A DNA stretch of 64,000 nucleotides from Actinomadura alba (lineage in GTDB: Bacteria > Actinomycetota > Actinomycetes > Streptosporangiales > Streptosporangiaceae), in NCBI RefSeq assembly GCF_014323705.1, contig NZ_JABVEC010000011.1, forward strand, positions 62,001-126,000, given 5' to 3'. This document shows positions 1-9,045 of this stretch, in pieces. The stretch's first letter is position 1; each line of letters starts with the position of its first letter. Below the pieces are notes generated by a model that saw only the letters and a program-made list of their open reading frames with translations, did not search any database and was not told where the DNA came from. A program made the position numbers and the translations under genes.

Positions 1-1007
1 TTGCCGTCGTCGCGAATCGTCAGCACGACGTTTCCGGCCCCCGCGCTCAAGCTCACATCGACCGAGAGCGCGTCCGCGTGCCGCTTGACGTTCTCAAGGG
101 CCTCCTTCAGGATCGCCACGACCTCGTGACGGTCGGGCAGGGGAAGGTCGACCCCCGACTCCGCCGTCACGGTGACGACGACTCCGGCAGATTCGGCCCA
201 AGCCCCCACGAGCGCCGGAAGTGCTTCGGCGAGAGGACGCTGCAGCGCCTCCTCGCGTAGCTCCGAGATGAGATCCCGCGCCTCTCTGGAGGCGATCTCG
301 GCCGCCATCGCTATCTGGGTCGCCTCTTCCTTGGCCCGTTCGGGTGAGTTGATCACCCACGTGGGAAGCGCGGTCGCCGACATCGCGATGCCCCGCAACG
401 TCTTGGCCAATGAATCATGCATTTCGCGGGCCAGCCTTGCGCGCTCCTCTGCCGCGGCAGCGGCGATCTCAGCGTTGCGCCGCGCCAGATCGAGTGCGGC
501 GTGATCGTCGAAGACCTTGCGAAAAGCGGTTCCTACGAAGCCTCCGACCAGATAAAAGGCAGGCATTCCGATGAAGGTGCGGAAGCTTGATTCGGAATCC
601 AGGATGGCGACATAATACAGCATGATCTGCAGGGAACAGATCAAGAGCGCGCCCGGCCAATGGTAGAGCAGTCCCACGAGCACCGAGGTCATGACCGTGA
701 AGAGGAAAAACGGCCCGAACCCGCCGGAGAACGCGAATTCGAGCACGGCGTATGAAATGAGAATGTCGACGGCAACGAGCAGCGGAGCCTTGATGAGCCA
801 GGGGACGATGTGCTTCCAGCCGACCACGGCGAACCACGACCAGAAGCCAATTCCAGTGACGATGTACACGGATGCATCGGTTCGCTCGTTCTGCGGGATG
901 ACCAGCAGAGCGAGGGCCGCGACCAGGACTCGCACCTGCATCAGGATGCGGAAGGTCGAGGCTATCCGCGCGCTGGCGGGCAGGCCCGATAGCCTATCCG
1001 AGGACAC
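1..1007 (-). CDS. Sensor histidine kinase (NarL/DesK type), C-terminus cut by window edge
   Basis: Membrane sensor kinase. The N-terminal third has several hydrophobic segments, roughly residues 25-150. It is followed by a dimerisation/phosphoacceptor motif REMHDSLAKTLRG with the histidine near residue 197, as in HisKA_3 kinases. The start of an HATPase domain follows, with an N-box-like ALENVKRHA and then TIRDDG, where the window ends; the rest of the ATP-binding domain is missing. The chosen start is the GTG at 1007, which has an AGGGG upstream and overlaps the end of tadC by 14 bp, so the kinase is probably the last gene of the tad operon seen here. Kinases of this class pair with LuxR-type regulators, so a regulator gene to the left is expected. 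Signal and targets are unknown. Confidence 0.85.
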   Translation of the reverse strand, partial: MSSDRLSGLPASARIASTFRILMQVRVLVAALALLVIPQNERTDASVYIVTGIGFWSWFAVVGWKHIVPWLIKAPLLVAVDILISYAVLEFAFSGGFGPFFLFTVMTSVLVGLLYHWPGALLICSLQIMLYYVAILDSESSFRTFIGMPAFYLVGGFVGTAFRKVFDDHAALDLARRNAEIAAAAAEERARLAREMHDSLAKTLRGIAMSATALPTWVINSPERAKEEATQIAMAAEIASREARDLISELREEALQRPLAEALPALVGAWAESAGVVVTVTAESGVDLPLPDRHEVVAILKEALENVKRHADALSVDVSLSAGAGNVVLTIRDDG

Positions 1008-1884
1008 GGCTGAACGCCCCTTCGCTACTGAACCACAGCAGTCCGAAAATGAGCAGCAAAACACCTGGCAACATCAGGAACGATGTAATGAGGGTCACCT
1101 GCGGCTCGGCCTTCTGCGCCCGGCGTCGAGCATGCTGGTGGGCGTCCTGGCGCATGTCGATACTGATCTCCGTCAGCGCTCGCGCCAATGGAGCACCGAG
1201 CTCTTCAGCCTGAAGAATCGCGGTGACGAAGCTGGCCAACGACTCGCTGGCGTTTCTCTGCCGCAATTCCACGAACGCATCTCGCAGGGGAGCTCCCAGC
1301 TCCATCTGCTTCAGCGCCGTCGTCATCTCCTCCGACAGCGCACCGGGCATGGTCTCTGAGACGCGTTCCAGCGCGTGCCGAAAACCGAGCCCCGCCGAGA
1401 CCGTCACTGTGAGCACGTCCAGGAAGTCGGGCAATGCCTTCTGGATCGCGGCCTGCCGGTCCCGAGCCATTCCCCACAGCACCACATCGGTCTGCAGCAG
1501 GCCCGCGATAATGAGGAACAAGCCGATGGGCAACTGCCCAGAGGAGATGAGGAACAGCCCGACCGAGCCGTAGAACAGGATGCAGCCGGCCTTGTCACGC
1601 GCGTAGTCATCGACCGTCATGCCATTGGGCCGTCCGGCCCGCTGGATCCGCAGACGCAACCGGCCTCGCGCCGCCGGTGTCACGAACCTCAGCACCAGAG
1701 GAGCGAGCGGCCCGCCCAGCAGGTCCGTCACCGGGCCGAGCGGGCCAAGGCCCTTCCGCCTCGCGGGTTTGGCCTGGACGGCGAGGTCCTGACCGGCCGG
1801 CTGTGGCGCCGCCCTGAGGTGAACACCCCATACGAAGGCGACGAGGCAGAACGCCGCCGCGGTGGCCATGAGGATGGCTGTCAT
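994..1884 (-). CDS. tadC: TadC-like type II secretion F-domain membrane protein
   Basis: Inner-membrane platform protein of the Tad/Flp pilus machine, 296 aa. It has an N-terminal membrane segment (MTAILMATAAAFCLVAF), a cytoplasmic T2SSF domain in the middle (FLDVLTVTVSAGLGFRHAL and LGAPLRDAFVELRQRN) and C-terminal hydrophobic stretches ending with LLLIFGLLWF. This is the usual TadB/TadC layout. The ATG at 1884 was chosen because it makes a 4-bp ATGA overlap with tadB; an upstream extension in this frame reads through the end of tadB and is Arg/His-rich noise. It works with TadB and the TadA ATPase to extrude pilin subunits. Confidence 0.88.
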   Translation of the reverse strand: MTAILMATAAAFCLVAFVWGVHLRAAPQPAGQDLAVQAKPARRKGLGPLGPVTDLLGGPLAPLVLRFVTPAARGRLRLRIQRAGRPNGMTVDDYARDKAGCILFYGSVGLFLISSGQLPIGLFLIIAGLLQTDVVLWGMARDRQAAIQKALPDFLDVLTVTVSAGLGFRHALERVSETMPGALSEEMTTALKQMELGAPLRDAFVELRQRNASESLASFVTAILQAEELGAPLARALTEISIDMRQDAHQHARRRAQKAEPQVTLITSFLMLPGVLLLIFGLLWFSSEGAFSRVLG

Positions 1885-2807
1885 ACGTCGATCCTCGTAA
1901 CTTTGCGGATCAGCAGAGTGGCCCCGATGAAGAGACCGAACGCGGTCAGCACGATCGCCTGTCCGATGAACGAACCGGTCATCTCGCCGAATGCCTTCGG
2001 ACTGAAGACAGACATGCCGACCACAAGGCATATGGTCATGCCGGCCACCGCGTACCCGGCCACGACCGCCTGGCCGACGATCGTCTTCACCTCACGCCGA
2101 GTCTCCTTGCGCTGCTCCAGCGTCGTGGAGATATTGCGCAGTGCCGTGATCAAAGACCCGCCCGCCCGGGCCGACACCACGAGAGTGCTCACCAGTACGG
2201 CGAGTTCCCGGGAGGGCAGCCGCTTCTGCAGATCCGTCATCGCGTCTTCGAAGGACTGCCCGATCCGCAGGGCTTCCGCCGTTCTGGCGAGTTCGGTGCG
2301 GGCGGGCTCGTCGAGCTCGTCGGCCGCCATCTCCAGAGCCGTGCGAACGGAGAGGCCGGCAGCGGTGGCGTTGGACAGGACCCGAGCCAGCTCGGGCAAC
2401 TGGTCGATGAACTCCTCTCGGCGCCGGCCCTCCTGTTTCCGCAGATAGGCGAGACCTGCGCCGCCCACCCCCAGGGCCGCCAGCACACCGAGAAAGAGCG
2501 AGACGATCTGGCTGACCACGACGATGACGACAAGACCTCCTCCCACGATGGTGACGAGGAAAAGGGAGGGCCTGGTCCGCAGACCGGCCGCAGTGATCCT
2601 GCGGGAAAGCTGCCTCCCGAGCGGCTGGCGGCGCAGCCACATGTCGAGCCGGTCCAGCGACGTTGTCATCCGCCGTTCCTCGAAGCCCCGGCGGCCGCGG
2701 GAGGCCATCGCCATCCGCTCATCGAGCCCCCGCCCGTAGTCCCAGATTCCCCAGACCGCAAGGGTGAGCACGATCGCCAGCAGCAGCGCGATCATTGGAG
2801 CGCTCAT
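1881..2807 (-). CDS. tadB: TadB-like type II secretion F-domain membrane protein
   Basis: Second polytopic platform protein of the Tad pilus assembly system, 308 aa. It begins with [20 protein letters not shown] (membrane segment). Two further hydrophobic segments follow near residues 90-125, then a T2SSF domain (FIDQLPELARVLSNATAAGL, FEDAMTDLQKRLPSRELAV) and a C-terminal pair of membrane helices. The ATG at 2807 is preceded by GGAGGTGA, an excellent ribosome binding site, and overlaps the tadA stop (ATGA). TadB and TadC normally form one hetero-oligomeric platform over the TadA hexamer. The pair is intact. Confidence 0.9.
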   Translation of the reverse strand: MSAPMIALLLAIVLTLAVWGIWDYGRGLDERMAMASRGRRGFEERRMTTSLDRLDMWLRRQPLGRQLSRRITAAGLRTRPSLFLVTIVGGGLVVIVVVSQIVSLFLGVLAALGVGGAGLAYLRKQEGRRREEFIDQLPELARVLSNATAAGLSVRTALEMAADELDEPARTELARTAEALRIGQSFEDAMTDLQKRLPSRELAVLVSTLVVSARAGGSLITALRNISTTLEQRKETRREVKTIVGQAVVAGYAVAGMTICLVVGMSVFSPKAFGEMTGSFIGQAIVLTAFGLFIGATLLIRKVTRIDV

Positions 2808-4129
2808 TTCACCTCCTCCGCGAGATGCGCGCTCGGGACCGTGAACTCGGGCGGCACGGCCTCGCCGGCGAGCACCAGCCGAGCGCTCAATTCGTCTGGC
2901 AGCGGAGCCCGGTGGAATGCCCCGCGCACCACCTTGTCCAGGCCGAGCGGGTCCGGCCGGAACCACATGACGCTGCTCAGCCGTACCTCCTGCCGCCGTC
3001 CCGAGGCGACCGTGGCGATCTCGGCGACCCGCCGCGAGCCGTCCGCTCCCCGGTCCACATGCACGATCACGTCGAGTGCGTTGTGGATCTGATCGCGGAT
3101 GGTCTCGTACGGGATCTTGACCTCGCTCATCGAGGCGAGCGTCTCCAGCCGGTAGATCGCATCGCCGGCCGAGTTGGCGTGCACGGTCACGAGCGAGCCG
3201 TCATGACCGGTGTTCATCGCCTGCAGCATGTCGAGGGTCTCCGCGCCGCGGACCTCACCGATGATGACCCTGTCGGGCCGCATTCGCAGCGCGTTGCGGA
3301 CCAGGTCTCGGATGACCACCGCACCCTGACCCTCGATGTTGGGGGGCCGCGACTCCAGCCGGATGACGTGCTCTTGCTGCAACTGGAGTTCGGCGGAGTC
3401 CTCGATCGTGATGACCCGTTCCTCCTGCGGGATGCATCCGGAGAGCGCGTTGAGGAATGTGGTCTTCCCGGTGCCCGTTCCGCCGGTGATGACGATGTTC
3501 AGCCTGGCCCGCACGAAGGCGGCGAGCAGTGCCGCGCCCGCCTCGTCGAGCGACCCCAACGCGACGAGTTCGTCCATCCGGTAGGGGCGCGGGAAGCGGC
3601 GAATGGTGAGGACGGGACCGGTCAGCGACAGAGGCGGCACGATGACGTTGACGCGCTCGCCGCCCGGCAGCCGCGCGTCGACCATCGGGCTGGACTCGTC
3701 GACCCGCCGGTTGACCTGCGCCACGATGCGGTCGATGGTCTGGTACAGCTGGTTCTCGCTGGCGAAGACGGCGTCGATGCGGGTCAGCCGGCCGCCGCGC
3801 TCGACGTAGATGTCGTCGGGACCGTTCACCATGATCTCAGTGATCGATGGGTCGGCCAGCAGGGGTTCGAGCACGCCCAGGCCGAGCGCCTCGTCCACGA
3901 TGCGCCGGATCAGCGTCGTTCGTTCTCCAGGTGAGAGCACAGGTCCCTCACGGCTGAGAATATGCCCGACGACCTTTTCCATTCTGGCCCGACGCTGCGC
4001 CATTCCGAGCGCAGCGAGGTCGTCCAAATTGATCTCCTGGAGCAACCGCTGCCGCCAGTGAGCGATGCTCAGCCCATTGGCTCGATGATTGACGGCGGAG
4101 TCCCGATCAAAACGATTATTCAGCCCCAT
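2804..4129 (-). CDS. tadA: TadA/CpaF-type pilus assembly ATPase
   Basis: Secretion ATPase of the VirB11/GspE superfamily, 441 aa, which powers Tad pilus assembly at the cytoplasmic face. It has the N-terminal domain typical of CpaF. The Walker A motif is [14 protein letters not shown], followed by the Asp box ([10 protein letters not shown]), Walker B ([20 protein letters not shown]) and the His box ([13 protein letters not shown]). All catalytic motifs are intact. It sits four codons or fewer from both neighbours, with a GGGTGAG Shine-Dalgarno just before the ATG. Length and motifs match actinobacterial CpaF proteins. Confidence 0.95.
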   Translation of the reverse strand: MGLNNRFDRDSAVNHRANGLSIAHWRQRLLQEINLDDLAALGMAQRRARMEKVVGHILSREGPVLSPGERTTLIRRIVDEALGLGVLEPLLADPSITEIMVNGPDDIYVERGGRLTRIDAVFASENQLYQTIDRIVAQVNRRVDESSPMVDARLPGGERVNVIVPPLSLTGPVLTIRRFPRPYRMDELVALGSLDEAGAALLAAFVRARLNIVITGGTGTGKTTFLNALSGCIPQEERVITIEDSAELQLQQEHVIRLESRPPNIEGQGAVVIRDLVRNALRMRPDRVIIGEVRGAETLDMLQAMNTGHDGSLVTVHANSAGDAIYRLETLASMSEVKIPYETIRDQIHNALDVIVHVDRGADGSRRVAEIATVASGRRQEVRLSSVMWFRPDPLGLDKVVRGAFHRAPLPDELSARLVLAGEAVPPEFTVPSAHLAEEVK

Positions 4130-4132
4130 TGC

Positions 4133-4477
4133 TCACCCTACCGGCATTTGGACCCGCCGCTGAATCGCGACATCGAAGGGAACGCCCTTGAAGAACAAGG
4201 GAACTTCGGCCCAGATCTCACAGGCCACACTGTCCGCGTCTTTCTGGGTGACCGTGATCCTCTGATCGTTGAGCCACTCGGGCATCGCCCGTTCCGCAGC
4301 CGCTTGACCGGCCGAGACATCGTCCATGCTCGCGACCCTGGCACCGGTACGGGCGGCGTTCTCGATCTTCTCCACGGCGCTGAACGTGACGTAGATCTCG
4401 AAGCAGATCCCGGCCACGAACAGGGAGAGTCCGAACAGGGAGAGGTACTCCACAGCGGCCGATCCATCGTCTTTCAC
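4133..4477 (-). CDS. TadE/TadF-like pseudopilin
   Basis: Small protein of 114 aa with a pilin-like N-terminus: short polar start (MKDDGSAAVEYLSLFG), then one hydrophobic helix (LSLFVAGICFEIYVTFSAVE), then an extracytoplasmic domain with two cysteines. The glutamate inside the SAAVEY motif resembles the conserved Glu of TadE/Flp-type prepilins. It overlaps the next TadE-like gene by 4 bp (ATGA) and precedes tadA by a few bases, so it is translationally coupled in the tad operon. Probably a minor pseudopilin; calling it TadF rather than a second TadE is inference from gene order. Confidence 0.75.
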   Translation of the reverse strand: MKDDGSAAVEYLSLFGLSLFVAGICFEIYVTFSAVEKIENAARTGARVASMDDVSAGQAAAERAMPEWLNDQRITVTQKDADSVACEIWAEVPLFFKGVPFDVAIQRRVQMPVG

Positions 4478-4845
4478 TCCACCTCCTCGGAGACGACCCG
4501 CGAGCGCGCGCTGATCGTCATGGGAAGCACGAGTCCGCGGAACACGAATGGCGGATTAATTTTCACTTCGACATATCCGTAATCAGGATCGTTGCGATCG
4601 CTCGGAAAGTCGACCGTGACGTGCTTCTTGTCGGCCCACACGCCGGAGGCCAATGCCACGGCCGCCTTCTCGACGTCCTCCCGGCTACCTCCCAACGCGG
4701 CGACGCGAGCCCCCTCGTTGGCCCCATGGCCGGCATAGGTCATGGACATACCGATCAGGTAGCCCTCCCAGACCAGCAGCACCAGCGGAACGAGGAACGG
4801 CAGCATCGTGACGAATTCGAACTGGCCCGAATCGGATCGCTTCAT
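4474..4845 (-). CDS. TadE-like pseudopilin
   Basis: Protein of 123 aa with a TadE-type N-terminus: a short charged leader MKRSDSGQFEFVTMLP with a Glu in the mature-start region, followed by one hydrophobic helix (FLVPLVLLVWEGYLIGMSM) and a soluble domain. The segment GANEGARVAALGG is characteristic of TadE-like proteins (the GAREGARxA pattern). It overlaps cpaE and the following pseudopilin gene by 4 bp each. Expected to be processed by a prepilin peptidase, whose gene is not in this window. Confidence 0.8.
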   Translation of the reverse strand: MKRSDSGQFEFVTMLPFLVPLVLLVWEGYLIGMSMTYAGHGANEGARVAALGGSREDVEKAAVALASGVWADKKHVTVDFPSDRNDPDYGYVEVKINPPFVFRGLVLPMTISARSRVVSEEVE

Positions 4846-6047
4846 CGCGCCTCCGCCCTGCTCCGGCGGGATGTTCGCACCTCTTGCCCGGCGTTCACGG
4901 GGAGGATGCCGAACTCCGTGCCGAGTTGCATGATGGCCCGCCGGAACCCATCGTCCTCGACTCGGGAGAGCGTGTTGCTGTTGATCGCCTTCTCCAGCGC
5001 GCGAAATGCGGACGGAACCGTGCTCTTGGCGAGCGGAAGGCTCAGGATCTTGCCTGCGAGGTCCGGTTGAATCTCATTACGGCGGCTCTGCTGGGTCAGC
5101 ACCACCGAGAGTTCGTCATCTTTGCGGACCTCCAGGCGCACCCAGAGCTGGACCAGGCGCTTGGCCGCGCGCAACGCCGGCAGATCCGGCGTGACGGTGA
5201 GGATGACACGGTCGGCCAGTTCGACCGCCGTCACCGACCCCTCGGTCATGAAGGCGCCACAATCGACGATCACCATCTCGAAGCGTGAGCGCAGGGCGCT
5301 GAGGATCTGCCGGGCGGCCAGGGCCGTGACCTCCTCGGCGCGTTCCCCCTCCGACGGCGCCAGGAGTACATGGGGGCCGTCCCGGTGGACGAACAGCGCG
5401 TCAGCGATCATCGGGCCGGTGATCTCGCTGGCGACGCCGACCAGGTCAGCGATGCTCCGGCGGTGCACGACGTCGAGGTAGCTGGGGATGTCCCCCGTCT
5501 GCAGGTCCATGTCGACCAGGCAGACCGTACGCTCCGCCGCTGCGGCCAGGGCGAGTTGCACGGCCAGCGTCGTCGTTCCCGTCCCGCCCTTGGCGCCGGC
5601 GAGCGCGATGACCCGTCCCCGTTCCTCTTGCAGAGCATCGTGCGACGTCGTGTCGAGTCGGCGGCGCATCTCTCGAGACCAGTCGGCGGCGGCGGTCACC
5701 CTCGTCTCGAGCTCCTCGAGGCTCGGACTGCGCGACATCACCCCGCGCGCACCGGCCTCGAGCGCACGGGTGAGCACGTCTTCGTCCATCCGTCTGCTGA
5801 GTAGAACGGCGGCACCGTGGGGCCGCCGCAGGGCCAGCTCGCGCACCAGATCGTGCGCCGGCATCGGTCCGATCCCCTCGTCCACCAGCACCACGTCGAG
5901 GGACTGTTCGGTGGTGACGATGCCGATCACACCGGAGGACCCCTTCTCCACACCCACGACCTCGAGATCGGGAAGCTCGGTGATCTGGGCGCGGAGCGCC
6001 CCGGCGAGCTCCTGGTCGGCGGTGCCGATGAGAATCCGGATGCTCAT
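4842..6047 (-). CDS. cpaE: CpaE-like ATPase with N-terminal receiver-like domain
   Basis: Tad pilus localisation/assembly protein, 401 aa. Residues 1-125 form a CheY-like receiver-type domain (LDVVLVDEGIGPMPAHDL, AAVLLSRRMDEDVL, ALEAGARGVMSRS). A ParA/MinD ATPase domain begins near residue 143 with ALAGAKGGTGTTTLAVQLA. The first lysine of the deviant P-loop is present, but the usual GK[ST] lysine is Thr, a departure common in CpaE proteins. A VDMDLQTGDIPSYLDV segment supplies the ParA Walker A' region and VIVDCGAFMTEGSV the Walker B. Four-base overlaps on both sides tie it to cpaB and tadE. Confidence 0.9.
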   Translation of the reverse strand: MSIRILIGTADQELAGALRAQITELPDLEVVGVEKGSSGVIGIVTTEQSLDVVLVDEGIGPMPAHDLVRELALRRPHGAAVLLSRRMDEDVLTRALEAGARGVMSRSPSLEELETRVTAAADWSREMRRRLDTTSHDALQEERGRVIALAGAKGGTGTTTLAVQLALAAAAERTVCLVDMDLQTGDIPSYLDVVHRRSIADLVGVASEITGPMIADALFVHRDGPHVLLAPSEGERAEEVTALAARQILSALRSRFEMVIVDCGAFMTEGSVTAVELADRVILTVTPDLPALRAAKRLVQLWVRLEVRKDDELSVVLTQQSRRNEIQPDLAGKILSLPLAKSTVPSAFRALEKAINSNTLSRVEDDGFRRAIMQLGTEFGILPVNAGQEVRTSRRSRAEAR

Positions 6048-6769
6048 GAACCCACCTCCGGTGTCTTGCAGAGCCGGTTGAACGGCGGCTTGGTGTCCTT
6101 CGTGCCGCCGACGAGCGCGAGCCGCACCTTGCGCGCGAAGCTCTCGGCGTAGGTGAGCCGCAGGGTCTCGTCGGAGTTCAGCGCGAACGTGACCGGAACG
6201 ACCTGGGCGGCGGTGTTCTGGCCCTGCTGGTCGCTCTGCTCCTGGCGGAGCTGCCCCACGTCGATCACCTGGACGCGGTTGAGAATGCGCACGGCACAGG
6301 CGCCCGTGGTGGTGCGCCCGTTCTGGGTCGAGTCGAAGGAGCCGTAGACGTCGACGATCGACCCGGGCAGCACCTTCCCGGCCACGCCGGTCTCGGCGTC
6401 GATGATGATCGCGATCTCGCGCTGACCGGCCTGGAGCGTCGGAGCGTCGACCACCATTCCCTGCTGCAGGTAGGCGCCCGTCGGGAGGTCCGCGGCCGCC
6501 ACCTTTCCTTGCAGGCCGGCGATGTTCTGGACGAACGCCTCAGTGGACCAGCGGCGGGGTACCAGGACCTCCTTGAGCGCCGACGCGGTCACGGGTTCGT
6601 ACGCGCCGACATCGGTCTGCAACTGGAGCACCGTCGTCATCTCGCCCACCTCGGCCCGGGCTTGAGCCCGGATGTTGCCGACATAACCGAGAACAGAGAA
6701 GAAGACGACGAACGCACCGAGCGTCGCCACGATCATCAGCAGCAGTCCACGTCGCTGGCGGGGGTTCAT
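6044..6769 (-). CDS. cpaB: CpaB/RcpC-like Flp pilus assembly protein (SAF domain)
   Basis: Protein of 241 aa with an N-terminal membrane anchor (LLLMIVATLGAFVVFFSVLGYVG, part) and a periplasm-facing SAF/RcpC region (LVPRRWSTEAFVQN, GAYLQQGMVV, IAIIIDAETGVAGKVLPGSIV). RcpC/CpaB is thought to help the pilus cross or contact the cell wall. The start at 6769 has a GAGGAACGA Shine-Dalgarno. The stop overlaps the cpaE start. Length is typical for actinobacterial CpaB. Confidence 0.88.
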   Translation of the reverse strand: MNPRQRRGLLLMIVATLGAFVVFFSVLGYVGNIRAQARAEVGEMTTVLQLQTDVGAYEPVTASALKEVLVPRRWSTEAFVQNIAGLQGKVAAADLPTGAYLQQGMVVDAPTLQAGQREIAIIIDAETGVAGKVLPGSIVDVYGSFDSTQNGRTTTGACAVRILNRVQVIDVGQLRQEQSDQQGQNTAAQVVPVTFALNSDETLRLTYAESFARKVRLALVGGTKDTKPPFNRLCKTPEVGS

Positions 6770-6823
6770 GTCTATTCGTTCCTCATGCCGTGTCGTTGGG
6801 GGTCTCAGGCGGTCGGCGGTCGG

Positions 6824-8020
6824 TCAACGAGCCCTTGCCGGGGGGAACTCGATGTCGTCGGTTCGGGACGGTGGCCGCGCGGCCGCGCTGCCGGGTGCGG
6901 ACTGGTGACCGGCCGCGGGCCGGCCGGCGCGCCGCTCCGGCTGTCCCTGCCTCTGGGCGCTGGCGGCATGCTCCGGCTGGAGTGCCCGGGAGCGGGCGGG
7001 CACAGCCCTCGGAGGGGCTGCGGCTCGCGGAGGGGCCGGAGCCGGCGGCGACGGCTGAGCCGACGCGGGCCGCGGCGGCCGTGACTGCGGCGAACCCGCT
7101 TTGGACTGGATGGACGGGTCGGAGGGGACGATCGAGCGGGCCCGGTGAGAGGGCTGGTCCGACGCCTGCGGAGCGGGCGGCGGCGGCCGGGTCGGCGCCC
7201 GCTGGGTCATTCCGCAGAACAGGCATGTCTCCAGACCGGTCGGCTCGCCACACCAAGTGCATCGCCTGGTCGGAGTGGCTCGCAGGATCGTCTGCAGGGC
7301 GCGCGGGTGTCCGCTGAACGCGACGAACTCGACGTACTTCTTGGCCCTCCAGAAGTCGGCGCTGAGCGGCTGCTCGGCCACGAGGCTCAGCGACCGGGCG
7401 CCGATCTCGGCCTTGAACCGCTCCTTCACCCAGTCGACGTCGCCGCCCTGATGAGCCGCGATGACGAAGATGGGGTCCATCGGCCGGTGGCTGATCGGTG
7501 CGACCGGATGCGACGACGAGATCCGGTGCACGTGCGGGCGCGGCGCGGCCGAGACCATGAAGTCGGTGCCGGGCAGATACGAGGACAGATGCTCCCCGAT
7601 GCCGGTCTCGATGTGCTCGAGCCGGGCCACGCTGTTCACCCAAGCCCCCGCGAAGACCTCCTGGGACAACCGGACGGCCATGCTCGCCAGCACGCCCGGC
7701 TTCACGTATCCCGAGAGATAGGCGAGCTGGTCCGCGACAAGGGAGAACGCCAGCGGCGGAAGCTGAAGGGGGATGCCCGCCACCCGGTCCGTACGGAGGA
7801 CGCTACGAGCCAGCCGGACGAGCCGGATGCCCGTGTCGGGGCGCCAGGCCGGATAGACGACCACCACCGCCCCACGCGCCCGCAGCGCGCGGGAGATTCG
7901 GGCGATCACCGCGAGGGTGGCGGCCGATGTGGCCTCGGCGGGTAGCGTCAGCCGCTCCGCATGGCTTTTCTTGATGACACCCGCGCTCGGTATGTCATCG
8001 AGAAGCATGACGGCGGTCAT
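6824..8020 (-). CDS. Uncharacterised protein with zinc ribbon and Pro-rich tail, first gene of tad operon
   Basis: 398 aa, family not recognised. Residues 1-240 look globular and alpha/beta (ARGAVVVVYPAWRPDTGIRL, MDPIFVIAAHQGGDVDWV). A treble-clef-like zinc ribbon with two CxxC pairs follows (CTWCGEPTGLETCLFCGM), then a disordered Pro/Ala/Arg tail to the end. It starts at ATG 8020 with GGGGA upstream and ends 54 bp before cpaB in the same direction, so it is likely the promoter-proximal gene of the tad operon. The zinc ribbon suggests a scaffolding or regulatory role; this is inference. Confidence 0.7.
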   Translation of the reverse strand: MTAVMLLDDIPSAGVIKKSHAERLTLPAEATSAATLAVIARISRALRARGAVVVVYPAWRPDTGIRLVRLARSVLRTDRVAGIPLQLPPLAFSLVADQLAYLSGYVKPGVLASMAVRLSQEVFAGAWVNSVARLEHIETGIGEHLSSYLPGTDFMVSAAPRPHVHRISSSHPVAPISHRPMDPIFVIAAHQGGDVDWVKERFKAEIGARSLSLVAEQPLSADFWRAKKYVEFVAFSGHPRALQTILRATPTRRCTWCGEPTGLETCLFCGMTQRAPTRPPPPAPQASDQPSHRARSIVPSDPSIQSKAGSPQSRPPRPASAQPSPPAPAPPRAAAPPRAVPARSRALQPEHAASAQRQGQPERRAGRPAAGHQSAPGSAAARPPSRTDDIEFPPARAR

Positions 8021-8511
8021 AGACGATCCCCACAGCTAGCCGGCTTCACCGCATGCCTTCCACCGAATGTCGGGCGATTACCACTGAATGAACTCGACAT
8101 GCCGGACACGACGCCCGGCCTCACGAAGTGAGCCCCCCGGCCGCCGTTACGGACTTCAATGACGATATCCACGACTTTTGGCAAGAACCCGCCACTGGCG
8201 CCGCCAGCGGGCGGCGGTCGGGTCGGCCAATACTCGGCGACTTCCGAGAAATGCCTGATCAGAGGCCGGTTTGACTGGCATGAGGCAGGATGCCTGGCCC
8301 GCGGGTAATGGGGTGCGAATTGGGCCCTAGGGCCCTTGTGGGGTTTCGCGGGCGCCCAGGCCGACCAGCCGGCCACGCCGGTGCGCCCCAGGTGGCGGTT
8401 CCTCACCGCCGCGTGGTCTCCCCACCGGCTAGGACCGCCGCGAAACGGGAAGTCTTCTAGGGTCTACGTGCCCGCCCAGACGGCGGTCCCCCGCTCAACC
8501 GAGGAGGCGCC
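8021..8511. promoter_or_regulatory. Divergent intergenic region between tad operon and DUF4282/kinase operon
   Basis: About 490 bp between two divergent operons, so both promoters should lie here. The segment 8457-8465 reads CTAGGGTCT and recurs exactly 64 bp before the second DUF4282 gene (16787-16795). No convincing -35 box was seen 17-18 bp upstream. A strong GAGGAGG Shine-Dalgarno lies at the right end just before ATG 8512. A minus-strand ORF here (8017-8406) has no protein-like features and was not called. No RNA gene recognised. Confidence 0.4.
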
Positions 8512-9045
8512 ATGACGAACCCCCCCGAGCCCGGCACACCGCACCACCCCGCAGGCCCCGGTCCAGGCCGGCCCGGCGGCCCCGAGTCGTACGGGCCGCC
8601 ACCGCCGCGCCCGGCCGCCACCGGACCGGGCACCGGGCCCAGGCCCGGACCCGCGCCGAATCCGGGCCCTGGCCCGGGCCCGGGCCAGCCTCCCCCGGCA
8701 TGGGTCCCCCAGCCGAGGCCCACCGAGGGAACTCGTCCGGCAAAGGGCTTTCTCGGGGCTCTGCTCGACACGGACTTCGAGCACCTGATCACCCCCAGGC
8801 TGATCAAACTGTTCTACACGCTGTCGCTCATGCTGATCACATTGTCGGCATTGATAGTGCTGGCATTTGGAATATGGGTATTCAAGTACGGATGGCTGCT
8901 TGCGCTGATGGCGTTCATCTTCGCCCCGCTCATGTGGCTGTTCGAAATAGTCCTCGTGCGCATCTTCATGGAAGCCGTCATCGTCCGCTTCAAGAGCGTC
9001 GATCACCTACGGGCCATCAAGGACCGGGGCATGGGCCGCCCCTGA
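8512..9045 (+). CDS. DUF4282 membrane protein with Pro/Gly-rich N-terminus
   Basis: 177 aa. Residues 1-75 are a disordered Pro/Gly-rich region. Residues 80-177 form a DUF4282-type domain: GFLGALLDTDFEHLITPRL, then two hydrophobic helices (LMLITLSALIVLAFGIWVF and LALMAFIFAPLMWLFEIVL), and an amphipathic C-terminus with RIFMEAVIVRFKSVDHLRAI. Start supported by GAGGAGGCGCC-ATG. It is a paralogue of the protein at 16851-17279 at the other end of the same cluster. The function of DUF4282 is not known. Pro-rich N-termini suggest protein-protein contacts, perhaps as a membrane partner of the kinase; that is inference. Confidence 0.85.
   Translation: MTNPPEPGTPHHPAGPGPGRPGGPESYGPPPPRPAATGPGTGPRPGPAPNPGPGPGPGQPPPAWVPQPRPTEGTRPAKGFLGALLDTDFEHLITPRLIKLFYTLSLMLITLSALIVLAFGIWVFKYGWLLALMAFIFAPLMWLFEIVLVRIFMEAVIVRFKSVDHLRAIKDRGMGRP

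Noticed and set aside
8017..8406. Minus-strand 129-codon frame overlapping the start of the zinc-ribbon gene
   Set aside because: Composition (many Arg, Pro, His, Ser) looks like shadow translation of non-coding DNA, there is no domain, and the zinc-ribbon gene has its own good Shine-Dalgarno.
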